Positions 5,967 to 10,572 of a DNA stretch of 10,572 nucleotides are shown here, in pieces. The stretch lies in NCBI GenBank assembly GCA_964366725.1, contig CAYIUL010000018.1, positions 1 through 10,572 on the forward strand, written 5' to 3'. The stretch's first letter is position 1. Each line of letters begins with the position of its first letter. The DNA comes from JACPAB01 sp964366725. GTDB taxonomy: Bacteria; Patescibacteriota; Minisyncoccia; 2-02-FULL-40-12; GWA2-44-9. The notes beneath the pieces were generated by a model. It ran no database searches. It was given only the letters and a program-made list of their open reading frames with translations, and was not told the origin of the DNA. The position numbers were made by a program, and so were the translations under genes.

Positions 5967-6317
5967 ATGTCGGAACTACATATAATTGAAAATCCTATAA
6001 CTCGGGTTGAACTAAAAAAGATTGCCTTGGAGCGTTATGGTGATTTGGTCAAAGGCGTGGTTGATATAGAAAAGGGGATTATGGTTTTGGGCGGAGAATT
6101 GCATATTGATGAAGCCCTAAAACTAGTTGAACAATTCCAGTCCAAGGGCAAGGATGTTTGGGGCATCAACTTGTATCCCGAAAAGTCGGGGGATGATATG
6201 ATTGAGTTTGACTCCATGATTAATCTTAAACCCAATCTTGGAAATCGTACTCAGGGCGTGGATTCACCGGAAATAAGGGATAAAATAAAAAATATTGTCC
6301 GTAAGCTTATCATATGA
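5967..6317 (+). CDS. DUF5674-like protein
   Basis: Encodes 116 aa from the ATG at 5967, 5 nt after the previous stop; an upstream in-frame extension to 5883 lies inside the membrane protein gene and is unlikely. The pattern (IMVLGGELHIDEALKLVEQF, DVWGINLYP, MIEFDSMINLKP, EIRDKIKNIVRKLI) matches my recollection of DUF5674, a small uncharacterised family frequent in Patescibacteria. It is a compact alpha/beta protein with no cysteine and no membrane segment. The stop overlaps the next gene by ATGA, tying it to the 108-aa gene. No function is established. Confidence 0.75.
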   Translation: MSELHIIENPITRVELKKIALERYGDLVKGVVDIEKGIMVLGGELHIDEALKLVEQFQSKGKDVWGINLYPEKSGDDMIEFDSMINLKPNLGNRTQGVDSPEIRDKIKNIVRKLII

Positions 6318-6640
6318 ATACTGTATCAGAGAATCGCTGGCACACGCTCACCTTGGCTGAACAAATGGCTAATATTGGTTCAGAAGTAGGTAGGGCGGCA
6401 AAATGGCAAGATAAAGACAATGCCCGTTTTGATGGTGCGGCCAAACGAGCTATGGAGTTGATTGATCTGACCATCGAAGATCCTCGTTGGCATAGCCGTC
6501 TACCAGAATTAGGGAGATTAAAAGAGTTGTTTTGCGACGGGGTTTTGAGAGGCAAAGAATACGACTCAACCTTATCGGATTTAGAAAGTTATTTTCTGCC
6601 TTTCATGCATATCGTTGCTCGCAAATATTCACTTCAATAA
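6314..6640 (+). CDS. conserved-looking hypothetical protein, WHTLTLAEQ type
   Basis: Encodes 108 aa, mostly helical and soluble. It starts in an ATGA overlap with the DUF5674-like gene. The start HTLTLAEQMANIGSEVGRAAKW and the later LIDLTIEDPRW and LFCDGVLRG segments resemble small uncharacterised Patescibacteria proteins I have seen, but I cannot name the family. One Cys is present. The tight coupling suggests the two proteins act together. It lies directly upstream (3 nt) of the truncated transketolase copy. Confidence 0.7.
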   Translation: MNTVSENRWHTLTLAEQMANIGSEVGRAAKWQDKDNARFDGAAKRAMELIDLTIEDPRWHSRLPELGRLKELFCDGVLRGKEYDSTLSDLESYFLPFMHIVARKYSLQ

Positions 6641-6643
6641 ACC

Positions 6644-6754
6644 ATGTCTCAATATATTTCTGAACAGAAAACTGAAGAATTAGAAATGAAGGCCAATGAA
6701 GCGTGGAAGCTTTATTGCAAGTTCAAGAGATTCAGGGTAACCTATGTAATATGA
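6644..6754 (+). pseudogene. truncated 5' copy of the transketolase N-subunit gene
   Basis: The first 23 codons (6644-6712) align without gaps to the start of the full gene at 7680: MSQYISEQKTEELEMKANEA against MSQYISEEKTQELETKANEA. By hand I count 9 base differences in 70, of which 5 change the amino acid. After about 6713 similarity stops and the frame runs through unrelated sequence to TGA at 6752-6754, giving a 36-aa frame. That TGA overlaps the mntA ATG (ATGA). The fragment lacks all thiamine diphosphate and substrate residues, so it cannot be an active transketolase. It may persist as a translated leader coupled to the toxin-antitoxin pair. Confidence 0.85.
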
Positions 6755-7068
6755 AAGAAGAAACCATACAAAAAATAAGCGCAAAGATAATCCCGATTTT
6801 ACGGGCGAACCGGGTAGAATATGCGGCGCTTTTTGGCTCCGCTTCAAGAGGTGAAGCGACCAAAGACAGCGATGTTGACATATTGATTCGTTACTCTGAA
6901 ACTCCAGGACTATTAAGCCATGTTGGTTTGATGCAAGAATTGGAAGATGTTCTGTCTCTTGATGTTGATTTGGTTACAGAGCAATCTCTTAGCAAACTTT
7001 TAATCCCATTTATAAAAAAAGATTTACGAATTCTATATGGCGAAACCAACCGACAAGATTTATATTAG
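6751..7068 (+). CDS. mntA: MNT-type nucleotidyltransferase antitoxin (MntA-like)
   Basis: Encodes 105 aa from the ATG at 6751; an upstream in-frame GTG at 6703 would read through the transketolase remnant and is rejected. The motif ALFGSASRGEATKDSDVDIL contains GSx10DxD (G29, S30, D41, D43), the minimal nucleotidyltransferase signature, and the third carboxylate region is DVDLV (D71-D73). In studied MntA/HepT systems this protein adds AMP to a tyrosine of the HEPN toxin and so neutralises it. The gene overlaps the toxin gene by 32 nt. Both neighbours outside the pair are gene remnants, so the pair appears to have been placed in a recombination scar. Confidence 0.9.
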   Translation: MKEETIQKISAKIIPILRANRVEYAALFGSASRGEATKDSDVDILIRYSETPGLLSHVGLMQELEDVLSLDVDLVTEQSLSKLLIPFIKKDLRILYGETNRQDLY

Positions 7069-7378
7069 CCACATATTTGAGGCCATTAGGCTTATCAAGG
7101 AATTTGTTGCTGGCAAAACTTTGAAAGAATTTCAGAATGAACCTATGAGACATTCCGCGGTGGTTCGGCAACTTGAAGTGATTGGCGAGGCCGCCAAGCG
7201 TCTTTCTGTCGAAATGAAAGAGGACTCAAGCAACCTTCCTTGGCGCAAGATAACCGGCATGAGAGATTTTCTGATTCACGATTATATTGAAGTTGACACA
7301 GAAATGGTTTGGAAAGCGGCAACAATAGATGTGCCAGAGCTCGCAAAAGAACTAGAACAATATAAAAACCCACAATGA
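7037..7378 (+). CDS. hepT: HEPN-domain ribonuclease toxin (HepT-like)
   Basis: Encodes 113 aa, a small all-helical HEPN protein. The key motif is RDFLIHDY (R76, H81, Y83), matching RX4HXY: Arg and His form the RNase active site, and the Tyr corresponds to the residue AMPylated by MntA in characterised systems. A conserved VVRQLEVIGEAAKRLS segment and WRKITGMRD precede it, as in the family. The start MAKPTDKIYI fits typical HepT N-termini, which supports the 32-nt overlap with mntA. The order antitoxin then toxin and the overlap indicate translational coupling. The stop overlaps an ATG that opens the gap 3' remnant. Confidence 0.92.
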   Translation: MAKPTDKIYISHIFEAIRLIKEFVAGKTLKEFQNEPMRHSAVVRQLEVIGEAAKRLSVEMKEDSSNLPWRKITGMRDFLIHDYIEVDTEMVWKAATIDVPELAKELEQYKNPQ

Positions 7379-7491
7379 TTACCAAAGTCGTGGATGGCGA
7401 CCTCTGTTCCGTCTATTCCTGGTATGACAATGAATTCGGGTATACGAACTCGCTTGTTGACCACGTATTAAAGGTAGCTCAATTAATATAA
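7375..7491 (+). pseudogene. truncated 3' copy of gap (last 37 codons)
   Basis: A 38-aa open frame begins with an ATG overlapping the hepT TGA (ATGA) and is the GAPDH C-terminus: TKVVDGDLCSVYSWYDNEFG and onward, ending at TAA 7489-7491. It aligns without gaps to 5549-5662 of the full gene. By hand, 31 of 37 residues are identical, while 16 of those 31 codons differ synonymously, so the protein is conserved but the DNA is clearly diverged. Similarity starts essentially at the hepT stop and ends at the stop codon. It lacks the cofactor and catalytic domains and cannot be an active GAPDH. Whether the short peptide is made is unknown. Confidence 0.88.
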
Positions 7492-7494
7492 AAA

Positions 7495-7680
7495 ATGAGA
7501 TTGGAAAAAGATAGTATTAAAACAGCTGTTGTTCTATGGATTTTAGGGATTGTCTTCGGAAAAACGGCGGGACAAATTAGTGTTGTTGGACAAATGGTTG
7601 GGGATATAATAACTCTGGCCGGATTTGGTGTTTTTATTCTCTGGATTGTTAAAATAATACGCAAATCAAAAAAAAGTTAA
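7495..7680 (+). CDS. small membrane protein, two predicted helices
   Basis: Encodes 61 aa: a charged start (MRLEKDSIK), hydrophobic segments at about 10-30 and 36-54, and a basic tail (KIIRKSKKS), suggesting a hairpin in the membrane with both ends in the cytoplasm. I recognise no family. It begins 3 nt after the gap remnant and its TAA shares one base with the transketolase ATG, so translation is probably coupled. It takes the same position relative to a gap 3' end as the 100-aa membrane protein at 5659. Confidence 0.65.
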   Translation: MRLEKDSIKTAVVLWILGIVFGKTAGQISVVGQMVGDIITLAGFGVFILWIVKIIRKSKKS

Positions 7681-8543
7681 TGTCCCAATATATTTCCGAA
7701 GAGAAAACTCAAGAGTTAGAAACGAAGGCCAATGAGGCGCGGGAGCTTTTGATCGAGATGCTTACTGAAGCGGGGTCGGGGCACACCGCCGGGCCTTTGG
7801 GAATGGCGGATATTTTCACGGCGATGTATTTTCATGTTTTGAATCACGACCCAAAGAATCCGGAGATGCCCGACAGGGACAGGTTGATACTTTCAAACGG
7901 CCATATTACACCGATAAGATATGTGGTTATGGCGATGGCCGGATATTTTCCGGTTGAAGAGTTAAAAACACTTCGAAAATTTGGGACACGTTTACAGGGA
8001 CATCCTGAAAGAGAAAGATTACCGGGCGTTGAGACAACTTCGGGACCGTTGGGTTCCGGTCTTGGCCAAGCGGCTGGGTATGCCTATGCCGCCAGAATGG
8101 ATGGCAAGAAATTCAGGACCTATTGCTTTATGTCCGACGGCGAACAAGAGGCGGGAGCTACGTGGGAAGCGGCTATGTTCATTGGGAAAAATAAATTAAG
8201 CAATCTGACGGCTGTTATAGACCGCAATAATATCCAGATAGACGGAATGACGGAGAATGTAATGCCACTAGAATCGTTGAAAGCAAAATACGAGGCCTTC
8301 AATTGGCATGTTCTGGAAGTTGACGGACACAACATAGAACAATTTGTAGATGCCATAGAAGAAGCGAAAGCAATTTATGAAAAATCCACCTTAATAATTG
8401 CCCATACGATACCGGGTAAAGGAATAAAAGAGATTGAGTTTGATTATAAGTGGCATGGCATTCCGCCCAAGCCGGAAGAAGCGGCTAAATTCTTATCTGA
8501 ACTTAGAACATTAGGAGGTAAAATAAGATCGGAGCACCAATAA
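7680..8543 (+). CDS. tktA: transketolase, N-terminal (thiamine diphosphate-binding) subunit
   Basis: Encodes 287 aa, the usual size of the N-half of split transketolases, which transfer two-carbon units between pentose, triose and hexose phosphates. Landmarks: GSGHTAG (H35), LSNGH (H75), ETTSGPLGSGLGQAAG (about 118-133), the diphosphate and metal motif SDGEQEAG (D153, with the usual first Gly as Ser), DRNNIQIDG (181-189) completing the motif, and IPGKGI near the end. It needs the C-subunit at 9025 for activity. The two halves are separated here by a small membrane protein gene and a repeat. The start overlaps the previous stop (TAATG). Its first 23 codons have a truncated copy at 6644. The symbol is approximate. 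Confidence 0.93.
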   Translation: MSQYISEEKTQELETKANEARELLIEMLTEAGSGHTAGPLGMADIFTAMYFHVLNHDPKNPEMPDRDRLILSNGHITPIRYVVMAMAGYFPVEELKTLRKFGTRLQGHPERERLPGVETTSGPLGSGLGQAAGYAYAARMDGKKFRTYCFMSDGEQEAGATWEAAMFIGKNKLSNLTAVIDRNNIQIDGMTENVMPLESLKAKYEAFNWHVLEVDGHNIEQFVDAIEEAKAIYEKSTLIIAHTIPGKGIKEIEFDYKWHGIPPKPEEAAKFLSELRTLGGKIRSEHQ

Positions 8544-8560
8544 AGAACTTCGATAAAAGG

Positions 8561-8568
8561 AAGGAGGG
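8561..8568 (+). promoter_or_regulatory. strong Shine-Dalgarno AAGGAGGG
   Basis: AAGGAGG is a 7-base complement to the 16S tail seen at 220-226 in this same window. Its distance favours the ATG at 8575 (7-nt spacer) over the ATG at 8569 (0-nt spacer). It is the best ribosome binding site in the window. Confidence 0.8.
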
Positions 8569-8574
8569 ATGAAT

Positions 8575-8877
8575 ATGTATCATCACGGTTGTAAATGTCC
8601 GCACCACTGGCTAGCAAGAATAATGGCGGCTTTGGTTTGGGTTGCGGGTGTTTTGTTTTTCTGGTCAAGCTGGAGAATGACGGCTGTTTGGGGATTTGAA
8701 TCCCTTTACTACGCTTGGGTTGTCGTTGTGTTGAGTTTAATGTCGTTTGGCATGAAGAACTGCGGCTGCTGTGGAATGGGAAAGATGGGAATGATGGGCG
8801 AAGGTAAGGAGTGCAAGGCCTGTATGGGCATGGGCGGAGAGCACACCCACGAGCATCGCGATCACAAAGGGATGTAG
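8575..8877 (+). CDS. Cys/His/Met-rich small membrane protein, putative metal binding
   Basis: Encodes 100 aa from the ATG at 8575, chosen because the strong Shine-Dalgarno is too close to the ATG at 8569. The N-terminus MYHHGCKCPHH is His/Cys-rich. Two hydrophobic helices follow (about 14-32 and 43-59), and the C-terminal tail packs NCGCCGMGKMGMMGEG, ECKACMGMGG and EHTHEHRDHKGM. This composition is typical of soft-metal ligands (copper, zinc, silver), so metal sensing, buffering or transport assistance is plausible but unproven. It lies between the two transketolase subunit genes. Its own strong ribosome binding site suggests higher translation than its neighbours. I recognise no named family. 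Confidence 0.75.
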   Translation: MYHHGCKCPHHWLARIMAALVWVAGVLFFWSSWRMTAVWGFESLYYAWVVVVLSLMSFGMKNCGCCGMGKMGMMGEGKECKACMGMGGEHTHEHRDHKGM

Positions 8878-8886
8878 TTTTATAAG

Positions 8887-8912
8887 CTGCCCCTGAAATT
8901 TTTCCGGGGCAG
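8887..8912. terminator. hairpin after the Cys/His/Met-rich gene, possible terminator
   Basis: CTGCCCC (8887-8893) pairs with GGGGCAG (8906-8912), and the interior GAAA can extend pairing with TTTC. There is no T-run after it on the plus strand, so termination is uncertain; it may instead protect the mRNA 3' end. Confidence 0.4.
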
Positions 8913-8944
8913 AAATAAGATCACACAAAATGTTAAATCCCGAA

Positions 8945-9014
8945 GTCCCGATTTTGTTCAAGCGGAACTTGATTACAAAATCGAGGATCCTCGATTTGCA
9001 AAGCAAATCGGGAC
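8945..9014. repeat. two-hairpin intergenic repeat, copy 2
   Basis: Bounded by perfect 10-bp terminal inverted repeats GTCCCGATTT (8945-8954) and AAATCGGGAC (9005-9014). The left hairpin pairs CGATTTTGT with ACAAAATCG and the right hairpin is CGATTTGC-AAA-GCAAATCG. The centre TCGAGGATCCTCGA (8981-8994) is a perfect 14-nt palindrome. It shares a 17-nt identical core with copy 1 at 494-510, while the hairpin tips differ in length and sequence. The right end is 10 nt from the start codon of the transketolase C-subunit, so it forms almost the entire 5' leader of that gene. Confidence 0.78.
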
Positions 9015-9024
9015 AAAATTATTT

Positions 9025-10014
9025 ATGATAAAAAAAGAAGCATATCTTGTGGAAAATATTTTAGATAAGTCCAAGCTCGAGATGCTGGCGACAAGGGTCG
9101 GCTATGGCAAGGGCCTCGTTGAGGCGGGGGAAAAAGACCCGCGCGTGGTCGTTCTTTGCGCCGATCTGACGGAGTCCACTCATTCTCATTGGTTCGCGGA
9201 GAAGTTTCCGGAACGTTTTATCGAAATGGGAGTGGCGGAGCAGAATATGGCTCTGGTGGCCTCCGGTATGGCTAACTACGGCAAGATACCTTTTATCTCT
9301 TCCTACGCCACATTCAGTCCGGGCCGCAACAACGAGCAGATAAGAACAAATATCTGTATTAATAATGTTCCCGTAAAAGTTGCCGGTTCGCACGCAGGGA
9401 TATCGGTTGGGCCTGACGGCGCTACCCATCAGGCGCTTGAAGACATCGCTTTGATGCGGGTTATTCCGAGAATGGTTGTGGTTGTGCCTTGCGATGCGGT
9501 TGAGGCGCAAAAAGCCACCGTCGCAGTCGCATTCAACGGGAGTCCTTCTTATATCCGGCTGGCGCGAGAAAAATCCCCGGTCTTCACAACTAAGGACACA
9601 CCGTTCAAGATTGGAAGAGCGGAAGTATTCAGGGACGGGAAGGATGCGGTGATCATCGGATGCGGGATGCTTTTGTATAATGCCCTTGTTGCCGCCGAAG
9701 AACTTTCGAGAGAGGGGATCGAATGCATGGTTATAAATAATCACACAATAAAACCCATAGACGAGAAAACGATTATCGAGGCGGCGCAAAAGACGGGCGC
9801 GGTTGTTTCGGTCGAGGAGCATCAGATCAATGGGGGATTGGGTTCGGCGGTGGCGGAGGTCTTATCGAAGAATTATCCCGTTCCGCAGGAATATATCGGG
9901 ATGCAAGACCGCTTCGGCGAATCGGGAAATTCAGACGAGCTTATCAAGGCCTTCGGCATGGATGTTGGTTCAATCAAAGAGGCGGTTAAAAAGGCAATCT
10001 CAAGAAAGAAATAA
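9025..10014 (+). CDS. tktB: transketolase, C-terminal subunit
   Basis: Encodes 329 aa, the pyrimidine-binding and C-terminal domains of a split transketolase. The GVAEQNMALVASGMA block carries the Glu (E72) that activates thiamine diphosphate. CADLTESTHS, FISSYATFSPGR, GSHAGISVGPDGATHQALED and the C-terminal HQINGGLGSAVAEVL and DRFGESG segments are typical. The start at 9025 gives an N-terminal leader of about 20 residues before TRVGYGKGLVEAG; an internal ATG at 9082 would remove it. No Shine-Dalgarno precedes the start, whose leader is largely the repeat ending at 9014. It partners the subunit at 7680-8543. The stop is 14 nt from the convergent glycosylase gene. The symbol is approximate. 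Confidence 0.93.
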   Translation: MIKKEAYLVENILDKSKLEMLATRVGYGKGLVEAGEKDPRVVVLCADLTESTHSHWFAEKFPERFIEMGVAEQNMALVASGMANYGKIPFISSYATFSPGRNNEQIRTNICINNVPVKVAGSHAGISVGPDGATHQALEDIALMRVIPRMVVVVPCDAVEAQKATVAVAFNGSPSYIRLAREKSPVFTTKDTPFKIGRAEVFRDGKDAVIIGCGMLLYNALVAAEELSREGIECMVINNHTIKPIDEKTIIEAAQKTGAVVSVEEHQINGGLGSAVAEVLSKNYPVPQEYIGMQDRFGESGNSDELIKAFGMDVGSIKEAVKKAISRKK

Positions 10015-10028
10015 AAACAAATGCGTTT

Positions 10029-10562
10029 TTAGTTTTTCTTAGTTGCGATGAGAGTCTTCAACTTGAGAAAGTCCGATTCAAGGAGAGTTTTTATTTCTGG
10101 ACTTTTTAAAGCGTGGTCGGGATGGAAAGTCGGCAGAAGTTCATAACTTCCGAAGTTGAATGTTTTGCCGTGGACATTGTCCAACGGCTGCCTTAAACCG
10201 ATGCCGTTCAAGGCCATGTTGCCGAGCGTGACGACTATTTGAGGGTTGATGGTTTTAAGCTCTTCTTTGAGGAACGGGACGTATGATTTTATTTCTTTCG
10301 GCGTCGGCGTCTTCCCTCTGGGGACGTATTTGACGACGTTGGTGATATAAACCTTTTTCTTATTAACGCCGAGATTTTTGAGGAGCTGGTTGAGAAGCTT
10401 TTCCTTATGGCCGGTGAGCGGTTTTCCCTCGCGTTCTTCGTCTTCTCCGGGCATTTCGCATACGAAACAGATCTTTGCGGTCGCGTCACCGCTGCCGAAA
10501 ATGAGTTTTCTATCTTTGAACTTTTTCTTTAACGAGTTGTTGACCTGCTGTAGGTCTATCAT
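10029..10562 (-). CDS. uracil-DNA glycosylase, family-4-like, lacking iron-sulfur cysteines
   Basis: Encodes 177 aa. Uracil-DNA glycosylases remove uracil arising from cytosine deamination. The order of motifs fits family 4: KLIFGSGDATAKICFVCEMPG (motif A region, E36-x-P38-G39, acidic E42), GKPLTGHKEKLL, VYITNVVKYVPRGKTPTPKEI, PQIVVTLGNMA, VHGK and TFHPDHAL (HPxxxL, H147). Family 4 enzymes usually carry four Cys for a 4Fe-4S cluster, two of them N-terminal to the FGEG segment. Here the only cysteines are C32 and C35 inside motif A, so no cluster of that type can form. The start is near the window edge, so an extended N-terminus with a CxxC cannot be wholly excluded, but the ATG fits. It is convergent with the transketolase C-subunit gene. 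Confidence 0.85.
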   Translation of the reverse strand: MIDLQQVNNSLKKKFKDRKLIFGSGDATAKICFVCEMPGEDEEREGKPLTGHKEKLLNQLLKNLGVNKKKVYITNVVKYVPRGKTPTPKEIKSYVPFLKEELKTINPQIVVTLGNMALNGIGLRQPLDNVHGKTFNFGSYELLPTFHPDHALKSPEIKTLLESDFLKLKTLIATKKN

Positions 10563-10572
10563 TGGCTTAAAT

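Noticed and set aside
6703..6750. N-terminal extension of MntA from a GTG start.
   Set aside because: It would read the transketolase remnant out of frame; the ATG at 6751 gives the usual MntA length and an ATGA coupling.
5659..7680. Possible homology between the membrane proteins at 5659 and 7495, as paired parts of the duplicated unit.
   Set aside because: Both follow a gap 3' end, but beyond hydrophobicity I see no alignable residues, so homology is not claimed.
9061..9822. 253-aa open frame opposite the transketolase C-subunit.
   Set aside because: Antisense shadow of a clear transketolase gene, rich in Arg/His/Asn in an unnatural way, without any domain signal.
10013..10030. AAAAAC/GTTTTT hairpin between the convergent transketolase and glycosylase genes as a terminator.
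   Set aside because: The stem is only 6 bp and almost entirely A/T, too weak to call.
1..10572. CRISPR array, prophage or insertion sequence with transposase.
   Set aside because: No regularly spaced direct repeats, no phage structural genes and no transposase or integrase were seen on either strand.

Overview
The window looks like a chromosomal piece of a member of the Candidate Phyla Radiation (Patescibacteria, most likely a Parcubacteria-type lineage). The grounds are a divergent 16S rRNA 3' end with a shortened helix 44, many small tightly packed genes with weak or absent Shine-Dalgarno sequences, a DUF5674-like gene, and a carbon metabolism set of GAPDH plus a split transketolase. TGA acts as an ordinary stop (for example in gap), which argues against the code-25 lineages. 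The lineage is an inference from gene content, not from a tree.

Layout. 1-226: 3' end of 16S rRNA with an intact anti-Shine-Dalgarno tail but substitutions in the normally near-invariant 1392-1400 segment. 227-671: spacer with no tRNA or 23S gene; it holds nested inverted repeats, one copy of a 70-80 bp two-hairpin repeat, and a perfect 18-bp terminator-like hairpin. 672-1909: a small membrane-anchored hypothetical protein convergent with a SIMPL (DUF541) protein, sharing one bidirectional terminator. 1931-2663: a SpoU/TrmH-type RNA methyltransferase and a convergent two-CxxC protein. 2694-4627: RNase HII, a cytoplasmic-looking HExxH metallopeptidase candidate and a small companion gene. 4646-6640: gap, a three-helix membrane protein, a DUF5674-like gene and a small hypothetical gene, joined mostly by ATGA overlaps.

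6644-7491 is the most informative part. A MntA/HepT (MNT-HEPN) toxin-antitoxin pair sits exactly between a truncated 5' copy of the transketolase N-subunit gene and a truncated 3' copy of gap. Full-length versions of both genes lie on either side in the order gap ... tkt. This is the scar of a gap-to-tkt duplication or of recombination with a related allele, with the toxin-antitoxin pair occupying the joint. Both remnants keep open frames and meet the toxin-antitoxin genes through ATGA overlaps.

7495-10014: a small two-helix membrane protein, the transketolase N-subunit, a Cys/His/Met-rich small membrane protein with the best Shine-Dalgarno in the window, the second copy of the two-hairpin repeat, and the transketolase C-subunit. 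10029-10562: a family-4-like uracil-DNA glycosylase on the minus strand that lacks the usual iron-sulfur cysteines.

Metabolically, GAPDH (lower glycolysis) and the two transketolase halves (non-oxidative pentose phosphate pathway) share glyceraldehyde-3-phosphate as an intermediate, which explains their clustering. RNase HII, the uracil-DNA glycosylase and the RNA methyltransferase are housekeeping nucleic-acid enzymes.
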